Shown here: in pieces, positions 33,093 through 41,479 of the stretch
Position numbering within the stretch: the first letter of the stretch is position 1
Layout of the letters: each line of letters begins with the position of its first letter
NCBI RefSeq assembly: GCF_000421565.1
Contig: NZ_ATXG01000003.1
Coordinates: 124,001-188,000 of the forward strand
From: Agromyces subbeticus DSM 16689
GTDB lineage: Bacteria; Actinomycetota; Actinomycetes; Actinomycetales; Microbacteriaceae
DNA length: 64,000 nucleotides
Direction: 5' to 3'
Made by a program: the position numbers and the translations under genes
The notes under the pieces: generated by a model
Seen by the model: the letters and a program-made list of their open reading frames with translations, nothing else
Told to the model about the DNA's origin: nothing
The model's database searches: none

Positions 33093-35727
33093 GGCGCGAC
33101 GAGGCGAGGGAGTAGAGCTTCCACGCGACCACGCCCACGGCGAGCGAGAGCAGCGTCGCGAGCCACGGCACGTGGTTCTCGAGCGACGGGTACACCTGCC
33201 AGTGCGTGAGGTAGATGAACATGGATGCCCCCGCCAGTACGCCGACCAGCGGCACGAGCAGGCGCGGCAGGGGCACCGCCGGCAGCCAGATCAGCAGCAA
33301 CAGCCCGGCCACGATGACGAGCTCGCGCGACGGCGTGCCGAAGAACCCGGCGACGCTCGCGATGGCGACGGCCGTGGCCACCCACCGCTGCGTGAGCGTG
33401 CGCGAGCGTGCGATGAGCCAGCCGAGGGCGAGGCACCAGACCACCATGGCGGTCGTGTACCGCTCGGTGGCGTGCGCCTCGACGCCCCCGAGCAGCAGGG
33501 TGCGCGCCACGAGGGCGACCGCGAGCACTCCGACGGCGAATGCGTAGGGATGCCGCCGTTCGAGCCGGTCGATGCCGGGCACGGCGAGCAGCGCCGCGAG
33601 GCCGAGGAGCGACCACGCAACCGCTTCGATGAACCAGAACTGCCAGTGCACGCTCCAGGTCGAATCGCCGCCGAAGTTGTTCACGAACAGCACGGTCTCG
33701 GGCCGGTAGTACCCGCTGACGAGCGCGACCGCACCGACCCAAAGCACGGCGGGCACGAGCAGCTGCCCGGTGCTGCGCAGCAGTGAACGCGATCGGCTGC
33801 GGCCCGCGACATCCGCCAGCTGGAATCTCGCGAGGTTGTACCCCGCGACGGCGAGCAGCAGGTGCGCGCCGCCCTTCACGTCGAAGAGGTTCGCGTGGGT
33901 GCCGACGATCAGGAGGATCGCGACCGCACGCAGCACGGCCGGCGTCTCGACGCGGGGCAAGCGACGGCGGGGCGCCGCCCGGGCCGAGACCGGCGCGGGT
34001 GTCACCGGGGTCGCTGCCATCGCTGCGGCTCCGGCGGCTGCCGGCTCGGGCTCTTCGCGCTCGGGCACGACGAGTGCGCCGAGCTCTCGCACCGTCATCG
34101 TCGGCCACTCGCGCGGCAGCGCGCCGAGCAGCGCTTCGAGCCGCAGCGACACCTCGACGTAGCTGAGGGAGTCGCCGCCGAGCCCCGAGAACGAGTCGTC
34201 GAGCGTGACGTCGGTCCGGCCGAGCAGGGCGGTGTACAGCAGGCGAACGGCGTCGGGCGCGGTGTCGGATGCCGCGGCGGGCGTGCCATCCGCGGCGGGC
34301 ATGCCGTCGGCGGCGCTCTCGGCGCACGCGTCGAGGTCGGCGGCGTAGCGCACGAGCGCCGCAGTGTCGGGCTTGCCGCTCGACGTGCGCGGGAACTCCT
34401 CGATCGCATGCACGCGAATCATGTGCGCCGGAAGCCCCGTGTGCGCCGAGGCGCGCTCGCGCACGGCGTCGACCAGCCGCTCAGCGCGAACGAAGAGCAG
34501 CAACCGCTCGTCGGAGCTCGCGGCGCGCACCTCGAAGCCGTCACCTGCGAGCAGCTGTTCGACGCGGTCGAGGTCGATGCGCAGGCCGAACACCTTGACG
34601 AAGCGACTGCTGCGGCCGACGATCTCGTAGAGCCCGTCGTCGCGTCGGCGGGCGAGATCGCCCGTGCAGAGCTCGTCGACGACGCGCCCCGAGGCGAAGT
34701 CCGCCGGCTCCTCGGCGTAGCCGAGCATCACGTTCGGGCCCGAGTAGACGAGTTCTCCGACGCCGTCGTCGCGGGGGTCGTCGATGCGGAACCGCCCGCC
34801 GGGAATCGGCACGCCGATCGCTCCGACCGCCGATTCGGCGAGACTCGGCGGCAGGTAGGCCATGCGCGCCGTCGCCTCGGTCTGCCCGTACATGACGACG
34901 AACTCGAAGCCGCGGTCACGGCCGAGGCGGGCATAGCTGCGCACGCGCTCGGGGTCGAGCCGGCCGCCGGCCTGCGTGACGTACCGCAGGCTCGGCGTCG
35001 AGCGGTCGGCGAAGCCGGCGGCATCCAGCAGGTCGAACGTGTAGGGCACCCCGGCGAAGGAGGTCGCCTGCACGTCGTCGAAGACGCGCCAGAACTCGTC
35101 GTCGACGACCGAGTGCGACTGCAGCGCGACGCTGCCGCCCGCGACGAGGTGGCTGTTGACCACCGAGAGGCCGTAGCAGTAGTGCAGCGGCAGGGTTGTC
35201 ACCGCTCGATCGGCGACGCCGAGGTTCAGGTAGTCGGCGATCGCGACGGCGTTGCTCTCGACGTTCGCGCGGCTCAGCCGAACGAGCTTCGGGGAGCCGG
35301 TCGATCCGGAGGTGCTCGCGAGCAACGCGAGCTCGGGGTGCAGCTCGTGGCGGGTGCCGTCACGACGCTCGGTGAGCGCCCAGCGCGTCGCTCCCTCGCG
35401 GCCGCCCGACCCGTCGGCGATCACGTCGGGGTCGAACCGTTCGATGAGCGCCTCACGGTGCCGGCGATTGCTCGCCGGGTCGCCGTCGACGAAGAGCACG
35501 GGATGGCCGCCCTCGAGCGCCGCCAGGTACGTGACGATCGGTTCGACCTCGTTCGCCGCGGCGATCATCACGAGTCGTCGCTCGGCTCCGAGCTCGTGCC
35601 GGCGGGCATCCACCCGGTCGCGCAGCTCGCCGTGATCGATCGCCGTCTGGCCGATGACGAGCGCCGGCGCCGCCGAGGGTCCGCGAGTGAGCCGCAGAGC
35701 GGTCGACTCGAGCGGGCGAATGGGCAC
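33040..35727 (-). CDS. Adenylation domain - carrier protein - membrane acyltransferase fusion
   Basis: 895-residue three-part protein. Residues 1-460 are an ANL adenylation domain: TSGSTGSPK (139-147), YGQTEAT (280-286), TGD (355-357), GRSSRFVKVFGLRID (371-385) and the catalytic Lys452 in PRTSSGKPD. Residues about 490-555 are a carrier domain with the phosphopantetheine site Ser520 in GLGGDSLS. From about 595 on it is an acyltransferase-3 (OafA-like) membrane domain with LRAVAILLIVGTH (His611) and about ten helices, ending in a basic tail. The protein could activate an acid, load it on its own carrier and transfer it across the membrane to a lipid, glycan or small molecule. The GTG at 35727 has GGAGG. 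An iron box lies upstream. Substrate unknown. Confidence 0.88.
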   Translation of the reverse strand: MPIRPLESTALRLTRGPSAAPALVIGQTAIDHGELRDRVDARRHELGAERRLVMIAAANEVEPIVTYLAALEGGHPVLFVDGDPASNRRHREALIERFDPDVIADGSGGREGATRWALTERRDGTRHELHPELALLASTSGSTGSPKLVRLSRANVESNAVAIADYLNLGVADRAVTTLPLHYCYGLSVVNSHLVAGGSVALQSHSVVDDEFWRVFDDVQATSFAGVPYTFDLLDAAGFADRSTPSLRYVTQAGGRLDPERVRSYARLGRDRGFEFVVMYGQTEATARMAYLPPSLAESAVGAIGVPIPGGRFRIDDPRDDGVGELVYSGPNVMLGYAEEPADFASGRVVDELCTGDLARRRDDGLYEIVGRSSRFVKVFGLRIDLDRVEQLLAGDGFEVRAASSDERLLLFVRAERLVDAVRERASAHTGLPAHMIRVHAIEEFPRTSSGKPDTAALVRYAADLDACAESAADGMPAADGTPAAASDTAPDAVRLLYTALLGRTDVTLDDSFSGLGGDSLSYVEVSLRLEALLGALPREWPTMTVRELGALVVPEREEPEPAAAGAAAMAATPVTPAPVSARAAPRRRLPRVETPAVLRAVAILLIVGTHANLFDVKGGAHLLLAVAGYNLARFQLADVAGRSRSRSLLRSTGQLLVPAVLWVGAVALVSGYYRPETVLFVNNFGGDSTWSVHWQFWFIEAVAWSLLGLAALLAVPGIDRLERRHPYAFAVGVLAVALVARTLLLGGVEAHATERYTTAMVVWCLALGWLIARSRTLTQRWVATAVAIASVAGFFGTPSRELVIVAGLLLLIWLPAVPLPRLLVPLVGVLAGASMFIYLTHWQVYPSLENHVPWLATLLSLAVGVVAWKLYSLASSRLTAMGRARRRRRRAPRP

Positions 35728-35780
35728 GCTTCGCCTCCGTGGGGACGGGAGAAATATGAGGGGGACTCCGATGTTCGAAG

Positions 35781-35799
35781 CCAGAGAAGGCTAACCTAA
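35781..35799 (-). promoter_or_regulatory. DtxR/IdeR-type iron box before the fusion gene
   Basis: On the minus strand the 19 bases TTAGGTTAGCCTTCTCTGG match the iron-box consensus at 14 of 19 positions, with the left half perfect. TAGGTT inside it may be the -10. The box lies 53 bases upstream of the GTG of the adenylation/acyltransferase gene and also between it and the divergent oligopeptidase gene. Confidence 0.75.
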
Positions 35800-35901
35800 C
35801 TTCCTCCCGACCGCCGAATGCGCGTCACAAATGCTGTCGAAATGCGTGGTCGAATGGAGTGAGCGGATGGCTCGGGCGAAGCGTGGGCGTACCGTGGAGA
35901 C

Positions 35902-38079
35902 GTGCTGACTCCTCCGAAGACCGAGAAGCGACCGATCCGCCGCGAGCACCACGGTGACGTGGTGATCGACGACTACGAGTGGCTGCGCGCGAAAGACGAT
36001 CCCGCCGTCGTCGCCCATCTGCACGAAGAGAACGCGTACACGAAGGCGAAGACCGAGCATCTCGCGATCCTGCAGGAGCAGATCTTCGAGGAGATCAAGC
36101 ACCGCACGAAGGAGACCGACCTCAGCGTGCCGGCCCGCGAGGGCGACTGGTGGTACTTCACCCGCACGGTCGAGGGGCAGCAATACGGCATCCACTGCCG
36201 GGTGCCGGCGGCCGGCCCCGACGATTGGGAGCCACCGGTGCTTCCCGAGACGACGGGCGACGAGCTGACGGATGCCTCGTACACGCCACTCCCCGGCGAG
36301 CAGGTGCTGCTCGACGACAACGCCGAGGCGCGCGGCCACGACTTCTACTCGCTCGGGAGCTTCGACGTCACCGCCGACGGCGGCACCCTGCTCTACGGCA
36401 TCGACACCGAGGGCGACGAGCGCTACACGATCCGGCTTCGCTCGATCGACGGATCGGGCCGCGAGTACGACGACGTCATCGAACGCACGGCCGGCGGCGC
36501 GACGTTCGACCCGAGCGGTCGATACGTCTTCTACGCGACGGTCGACGAGTCGTGGCGGCCGGACACGATCTGGCGCCACGAGGTCGGCACCGCGGCATCC
36601 GACGACGTCTCGGTCTTCCACGAGCCCGACGAGCGCTTCTGGCTCGGCGTCGGCGTGACCCGCAGCCGCCGGTTCCTCGCGATCGAGGCCGGATCGAACG
36701 TGACGAGCGAGACCTGGCTGCTCGACGCGGCCGAGCCGACGGGCGAGTTCGCCGTCGTGTGGCCGCGGAAGGACGGGGTCGAGTACGACGTCGAGCACGT
36801 GGTCGCCGGCGGCAGGGATCGCCTGCTCATCGTGCACAACGACGGCGCCGTGAACTTCGAGCTCGTGAGCATGGCGGCATCCGATCCGCAGGGCGACCGG
36901 CGCGTGCTGCTGCCGCACAACCCCGACGTGCGCCTCGAGGGCGTCGACGCGTTCCGCGACTTCGTCGCCGTCGAGTACCGGCGCGAGGGCCTGCCGCGCG
37001 TCGCGATCGCGAAGGTGCCGGCCGCCGGAATCCCCGCAGATGCCACGCCCGACGACACCCTCCACGAGCTGGAGTTCGACGAGGCGCTGTTCTCGGTCGG
37101 GCTCGCCGGAAACCCCGACTGGACGCAGCCGACCCTGCGCATCGGCTACACGAGCTTCGTGACACCCTCGACCGTCTCCGACGTCGTGGTCGCGACCGGC
37201 GAGCGCCGCCTGCGCAAGCGCCAACCCGTGCTCGGCGACTACGACGCGACCCGCTACGCGCAGCGTCGCGAGTGGGCGATCGCCGACGACGGCACGCGCG
37301 TGCCGATCTCGCTCGTGTACCGGCACGACCTCGTCGACCTCGGCACGCCCGCGCCGACCGTGCTCTACGGCTACGGCTCCTACGAGCACTCGATCGACCC
37401 CGGCTTCGGCATTCCGCGGTTGTCGCTGCTCGACCGCGGCATGGTCTTCGCGGTCGCTCACGTGCGCGGCGGCGGCGAGATGGGCCGCCTCTGGTACGAG
37501 CACGGCAAGAAGCTCGAGAAGCGCAACACGTTCACCGACTTCGTCGCGGCGGCCCGCCATCTCATCGACAACGACATCACGGCCCCCGACCGCCTCGTCG
37601 CCCAGGGGGGCAGCGCCGGTGGCCTGCTCGTGGGCGCAGTCGCGAACCTCGCGCCGCAGTACTTCTCTGGCTTCCTCGCCGAGGTGCCGTTCGTCGACCC
37701 GCTGACCTCGATCCTCGACCCGTCGCTGCCGCTCACGGTCATCGAGTGGGACGAGTGGGGCAACCCGCTCGACGATGAAGAGGTCTACTCCTACATGAAG
37801 TCGTACTCCCCCATCGAGAACGTGCACGACGGCGCCCACGGCGGGCGGCACTATCCCCGCATCCTCGCCGTCACCTCGCTCAACGACACCCGCGTGCTCT
37901 ACGTCGAACCGGCGAAGTGGGTCGCGAAGCTGCGCGACGTGGGCGCCGACCCGCTGCTCAAGATCGAGATGGCGGCCGGTCACGGCGGCGTCTCGGGGCG
38001 CTACTCCGCATGGCGCGAGCGGGCGTTCGCCTACGCGTGGGTCGTCGACGCGGCGGGCGCGCACCCGAGCGGGGAGTAG
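35902..38079 (+). CDS. S9 prolyl-oligopeptidase family serine peptidase (oligopeptidase B-like)
   Basis: 725-residue cytosolic peptidase. An N-terminal seven-bladed propeller (about 75-400) covers a C-terminal alpha/beta-hydrolase. The catalytic triad is Ser571 in GGSAGG, Asp662 in SLNDTRV and His694 in GHGG. GGGEMGRLWYEHGKKLEKRN is typical of the oligopeptidase B/PreP branch, which cuts short peptides after basic residues. Length matches the family. No signal peptide. The GTG at 35902 follows GGAGAC. It is divergent from the iron-regulated fusion gene; a functional link is not evident. Confidence 0.93.
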   Translation: MLTPPKTEKRPIRREHHGDVVIDDYEWLRAKDDPAVVAHLHEENAYTKAKTEHLAILQEQIFEEIKHRTKETDLSVPAREGDWWYFTRTVEGQQYGIHCRVPAAGPDDWEPPVLPETTGDELTDASYTPLPGEQVLLDDNAEARGHDFYSLGSFDVTADGGTLLYGIDTEGDERYTIRLRSIDGSGREYDDVIERTAGGATFDPSGRYVFYATVDESWRPDTIWRHEVGTAASDDVSVFHEPDERFWLGVGVTRSRRFLAIEAGSNVTSETWLLDAAEPTGEFAVVWPRKDGVEYDVEHVVAGGRDRLLIVHNDGAVNFELVSMAASDPQGDRRVLLPHNPDVRLEGVDAFRDFVAVEYRREGLPRVAIAKVPAAGIPADATPDDTLHELEFDEALFSVGLAGNPDWTQPTLRIGYTSFVTPSTVSDVVVATGERRLRKRQPVLGDYDATRYAQRREWAIADDGTRVPISLVYRHDLVDLGTPAPTVLYGYGSYEHSIDPGFGIPRLSLLDRGMVFAVAHVRGGGEMGRLWYEHGKKLEKRNTFTDFVAAARHLIDNDITAPDRLVAQGGSAGGLLVGAVANLAPQYFSGFLAEVPFVDPLTSILDPSLPLTVIEWDEWGNPLDDEEVYSYMKSYSPIENVHDGAHGGRHYPRILAVTSLNDTRVLYVEPAKWVAKLRDVGADPLLKIEMAAGHGGVSGRYSAWRERAFAYAWVVDAAGAHPSGE

Positions 38080-38195
38080 CGCCCCCTCCGCACCGCTTCC
38101 TCCCCTCAATCCCTCCCGCCCAGCATGCGAGTGCATAGATTCAGCGCTGAGCGAGCAGCCGTCCGGATGTCTCAGGCCGCTGCCAGACTGACGAA

Positions 38196-39515
38196 ATGTC
38201 TCTTCTCTCCGATCTGAGTGAGCGAGTTCCAGGCCGGGCGCATGGTCCCGGCGCAACCGAATACGATTCAGGCCGCACCGTCTTCGCGGGTGTCGGCGAA
38301 CCCCAAGCCGTCGTGCGACCGCGCACGGCCCAAGAGGTGGCGGCGGCCGTCGCCCTCGCCGCAGCCGCCGGCCTTCCGATCGCCGTCCGTAGCGGCGGCC
38401 ACGGCATGCTGCCCGTCGACGACGGGCTCATCATCGACCTCGCCGAGTTCACCGCGGTCGAGGTCGACGCCACCGGCCTCGTCACCGTTGGCGGCGGTGC
38501 CCGCTGGGGTGCCGTCGCGGCCGTGCTCGGTCCGCACGGGCTCGGCGTGAGCTCGGGCGACACGCGCGATGTCGGCGTCGGCGGCCTCGCCCTCGGCGGC
38601 GGCATCGGCTGGCTCGTGCGCGGGCACGGCCTCACGGTCGACGCGCTGCGCGAGGTCGAGCTCGTCACCGCCGCGGGCGAGGTGCTGACCGTCAGCGAGA
38701 CCGAGCACCCCGAGGTGTTCTGGGCGCTGCGCGGTGGCGGCGGCAACTTCGGCGTGGTCACGCGCTTCGTCTTCCAGGCGGCGCCGGCCGACGGCCTCGT
38801 GGGCGGTCATGTGCGATTCGACAGCTCCGACGTGCCCGCGGTGCTGCGCGCGTGGCGCGACGTGATGCGCTCGGGGCCCGACGAGCTCAACTCGACGCTC
38901 ATGCTGATGCCGCCGTTCGCTCCCGAGATGCCGTCGGGGCCGCAGCTCGGGGTCGCGTTGCAGGGCAGCGAAGAGCGGCTCCGCGAACTGCTCGCCCCGC
39001 TGCTGGCGCTTTCGTCGGTGACCGAGGTCTCGCTCGCGCCGACCTCGTACGCCGACCTGCTCGAAGACGCGCCGCCCGGCCGGCCGCCGCTGCAGTTCGT
39101 GGGCGGCAACGGATTCGTGCCCGACCTCTCCGATGTCGCGCTCGACGCGATCGCCGCGTCGTACAACCGGCCGGTGCCGACCATGGTGCTGCTGCGCGCG
39201 CTCGGCGGCGCGTTCTCTCGCGTCGCACCCGACGCCACCGCCATCGCGCATCGCGACGCCGAGGCCCTGCTCATCGTCAACGGCGTGCTTCCGCTCGATG
39301 CCACCGACGAGCAGCTCGCGGCCGCGAAAGCCGGCAGCGATGCCGCCCTCGCCTTCACGAGCGGGGTCTACGGCAACTTCGCGGTCGAGCGCGGCGAGGC
39401 GATCATCGCGGCGATGTACCCGCCCGCGACGCTCGAGCGGCTGCGCCGGGTGAAGGCGCAGCTCGACCCCGGCAACGTGTTCCGGCAGAACCACAACATC
39501 ACGCCGGCCGGCTGA
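38196..39515 (+). CDS. FAD-linked oxidoreductase (berberine-bridge-enzyme-like)
   Basis: 439-residue flavoprotein with a PCMH-type FAD domain and a BBE C-terminal segment (DPGNVFRQNHNI). His69 in RSGGHG is the usual 8-alpha-histidyl FAD attachment site. The second attachment residue of bicovalent members, a cysteine before VGVGGL, is absent: the segment reads SGDTRDVGVGG and has no cysteine. So FAD is probably bound once. Such enzymes oxidise sugars, alcohols or secondary metabolites; substrate unknown. Stands alone, 116 bases after the peptidase gene, and no strong ribosome site precedes the ATG. Confidence 0.87.
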   Translation: MSLLSDLSERVPGRAHGPGATEYDSGRTVFAGVGEPQAVVRPRTAQEVAAAVALAAAAGLPIAVRSGGHGMLPVDDGLIIDLAEFTAVEVDATGLVTVGGGARWGAVAAVLGPHGLGVSSGDTRDVGVGGLALGGGIGWLVRGHGLTVDALREVELVTAAGEVLTVSETEHPEVFWALRGGGGNFGVVTRFVFQAAPADGLVGGHVRFDSSDVPAVLRAWRDVMRSGPDELNSTLMLMPPFAPEMPSGPQLGVALQGSEERLRELLAPLLALSSVTEVSLAPTSYADLLEDAPPGRPPLQFVGGNGFVPDLSDVALDAIAASYNRPVPTMVLLRALGGAFSRVAPDATAIAHRDAEALLIVNGVLPLDATDEQLAAAKAGSDAALAFTSGVYGNFAVERGEAIIAAMYPPATLERLRRVKAQLDPGNVFRQNHNITPAG

Positions 39516-39518
39516 ACG

Positions 39519-39564
39519 ACAGTGAGCGGATGCCTCGGGGCGCGCCGGGGCATCCGCTCGCTGT
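39519..39564. terminator. Bidirectional hairpin built from an inverted CGGATGCC pair
   Basis: A 20-bp stem (39519-39538 with 39545-39564; two G-U pairs) closes a 6-base loop between the converging BBE-like and DUF1761 genes. The left arm contains CGGATGCC and the right arm GGCATCCG, the octamer over-represented in this window. Confidence 0.75.
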
Positions 39565-39596
39565 CACTCTGCCGTGCCGTTCAGCGCTCGTGCCAT

Positions 39597-39980
39597 TCAG
39601 ACGAACAGTCCGACGATCACGCCGACGAGCACGAGCTTGAGCAGCCAGTCGCCGGCGTGAAGCGCAGCGGTCGACACCGGCACCTTCTCCCACTGCACCG
39701 AGCCGGCGAGCAGGACGAGCGGCAGCGCGAAGAGCGCGAGCCCGAGCAGGGCTCCCGCCCACGGGCCCGACCAGCCGGCGGCGATCAGCAGGCCCGCCAT
39801 CAGCCCGGCGACGATAGCGCTGCGCACGAGCTCGAGCAGAATCTGCCACGGCTTCGGGCGCTCGTCGCGGGCGGTGCCGCGTTCGGCGGAGGCTGGCGGG
39901 GCCTTCGGCGCCACGATGTAGTAGACCGAGCTGAAGACGAAGGCGGCGACCGCCGCGATCGCGATTCCGAGGAAGACCAT
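39597..39980 (-). CDS. DUF1761-like small membrane protein
   Basis: 127-residue protein with four predicted helices: residues about 2-22 (FLGIAIAAVAAFVFSSVYYI), 49-70, 73-95 and 110-126. The layout, with a Tyr-Tyr after the first helix and a charged loop before the second, resembles DUF1761 proteins of unknown function. ATG at 39980 with GAAGGG upstream. Divergent from and probably repressed by the TetR gene at 40072, with which it shares an operator region. Confidence 0.7.
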   Translation of the reverse strand: MVFLGIAIAAVAAFVFSSVYYIVAPKAPPASAERGTARDERPKPWQILLELVRSAIVAGLMAGLLIAAGWSGPWAGALLGLALFALPLVLLAGSVQWEKVPVSTAALHAGDWLLKLVLVGVIVGLFV

Positions 39981-40016
39981 GGTCCCGACCCTTCATATTT
40001 AGTACTGCTTAGTTCT

Positions 40017-40058
40017 TTAGTTACACCGTAGGCGCGGTGTAAAGTACTGTCAAGTACT
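40017..40058. promoter_or_regulatory. Back-to-back promoters sharing one operator (DUF1761/TetR)
   Basis: Minus-strand promoter: TTGACA (40053-40048), 17 bases, TACGGT (40030-40025). Plus-strand promoter: TTAGTT (40017-40022), 17 bases, TAAAGT (40040-40045). The perfect inverted repeat TTACACCG N6 CGGTGTAA (40021-40042) lies in the overlap of both, so one bound TetR dimer would block both. A second dyad AGTACT GTCA AGTACT (40043-40058) covers the minus-strand -35, and a further AGTACT is at 40001-40006. Confidence 0.75.
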
Positions 40059-40071
40059 AAATCGGAGGAAC

Positions 40072-40722
40072 ATGGGCACCAGCGAAGCGCGCCGCCTCGG
40101 CCGGCCACGCGGAACGGCGGGCGCCGCCCTGCTCGACATCGCGAGGGGGCAGTTCCTCTCTCGCGGCTTCGCCGGTACGACCATGGATTCGGTGGCGTCG
40201 GCGGCACACATCTCGAAGGCCTCCCTCTACCGCGACTACCCGTCGAAGAACGAGTTGTTCGCCGCAGTGGTCTCCGACTGGGTCGATCGCGGGCGCGATG
40301 CCATGAAGCCGCACACCGATGCCCTGTCGGTCGCCGACGACCCCATCGCGCAATTGCGACAGCTCGCGGGCGTGCTGCAACGCGGGGTGCTGTCTCCGGC
40401 GGTGCTGCAGATGCGCACGTTGGTCGCGGCCGAGGCCGCACGCTTCCCGGCGATCGCCTCCGACTATGTCGCACGTAGTTGGGAGCGCAACATCACCGCC
40501 CTCGCGAACGCGTTCGCCGTGCTCTCGAAGCGAGGCGTGTTGCACGCCGAGCCCGCACACACCGCCGCAGAGCAGTTCACGTGGCTGGTGATCGCCGTAC
40601 CGCTCAACCGACTCACCCTCGAGGCGAGCACGCGGCCCTACGACGAGGCCGAGCTCGACCGCATCGCCGATGAGGCGGTGTCGACGTTCCTCGCCCGCTT
40701 CGGCCCGCCGCCGCTTCACTGA
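40072..40722 (+). CDS. TetR-family repressor
   Basis: 216-residue repressor with helix-turn-helix LLDIARGQFLSRGFAGTTMD to SKASLYRDYPSKNELFAAVV. The C-terminal half resembles the TetR_C domain of AefR-type regulators. The ATG at 40072 has GGAGG six bases upstream. The operator arrangement to its left suggests that it represses itself and the DUF1761 gene. Immediately downstream (40740-40790) is a short imperfect ATCGGCCATC repeat without coding meaning. Confidence 0.92.
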   Translation: MGTSEARRLGRPRGTAGAALLDIARGQFLSRGFAGTTMDSVASAAHISKASLYRDYPSKNELFAAVVSDWVDRGRDAMKPHTDALSVADDPIAQLRQLAGVLQRGVLSPAVLQMRTLVAAEAARFPAIASDYVARSWERNITALANAFAVLSKRGVLHAEPAHTAAEQFTWLVIAVPLNRLTLEASTRPYDEAELDRIADEAVSTFLARFGPPPLH

Positions 40723-40798
40723 GCCCGCTTTCGACGCGAGTCGATGACCATCGGCCATCAGCCATCGGCCATCGACGATCGGTGCCGCGACGATCGCG

Positions 40799-41410
40799 TC
40801 AGCCGATCGGCGGATCCTCGTGCACGTCGAGGTCGGCCGGCGCGAGCGCCCATCGCGTGAACCGCACCTCGAGATCGCCGCGCATGGGCGCGCAGACGAG
40901 CGGTCCCGCCGAGGTGACACCCGCGGTGAACGGTGCGACGCGAAGCGTGCGCCATCCGCTCGTCTCGGTGCGCGCCCGCAGCACGACCGAATCGCCCGCG
41001 ACGCCGCCGCGGCTCGCGCGCAGGGTCACGAGGCCACCGGCCCACTCGGGCACCGGCGCCATCGACCAGTCGGAGACGCCGTTCGTCACGACGGCGCCGA
41101 GCTGCAGCACCCCGTCGGAGATCTCGAGCCCGGCCTTGACCCACTGCTCGGGTCCGGCGTGCAGCATGATGCCGGCCTGGTCGTAGGCCGTGCCGAGGCT
41201 CGACGCATCGAAGGTCACCTCGACCGCGGCATCCGCAGGCCAGTCGCCGAGCAGCGCGTGGCCGTCATCGTGCACGAACCCGTAGTGAGTGGTGCGCCAG
41301 TAGTCGCTGCCCTCGGCCGCGCCGACGAGCAGGTTGTCGCCGTCGAGGCGCGCCGTCGCGGGGTCTCGAGTCCATCGCCCTGCGGCCCAGTCCACGCGTC
41401 GTCGTTCCAT
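40799..41410 (-). CDS. DUF1349 (concanavalin-like) protein
   Basis: 203-residue cytosolic protein of the DUF1349 family: GSDYWRTTHYGFVHDDGHAL, then DQAGIMLHAGPEQWVKAGLE and SDWSMAPVP. The fold is a concanavalin-like jelly roll; roles in sugar metabolism have been suggested but not shown. I use the ATG at 41410 because a TAGCGT -10 box (41423-41418) lies eight bases upstream, implying a leaderless message. A longer frame to 41452 would start above the promoter. No partner gene is evident. Confidence 0.82.
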   Translation of the reverse strand: MERRRVDWAAGRWTRDPATARLDGDNLLVGAAEGSDYWRTTHYGFVHDDGHALLGDWPADAAVEVTFDASSLGTAYDQAGIMLHAGPEQWVKAGLEISDGVLQLGAVVTNGVSDWSMAPVPEWAGGLVTLRASRGGVAGDSVVLRARTETSGWRTLRVAPFTAGVTSAGPLVCAPMRGDLEVRFTRWALAPADLDVHEDPPIG

Positions 41411-41479
41411 GACGACAACGCTATCGGCGGGGCGGCCCGAGCACGTGCCCACTCGCCCGCCGACTCGGCCGCAGGTTCG

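Noticed and set aside
35791-38256. 821-codon minus-strand frame opposite the oligopeptidase gene
   Set aside because: Antisense shadow. The plus strand holds a complete peptidase with all three catalytic residues.
40735-40795. Repeated ATCGGCCATC units considered as an iteron or CRISPR-like array
   Set aside because: Only two to three short, imperfect units without spacers or partner genes; probably slippage.
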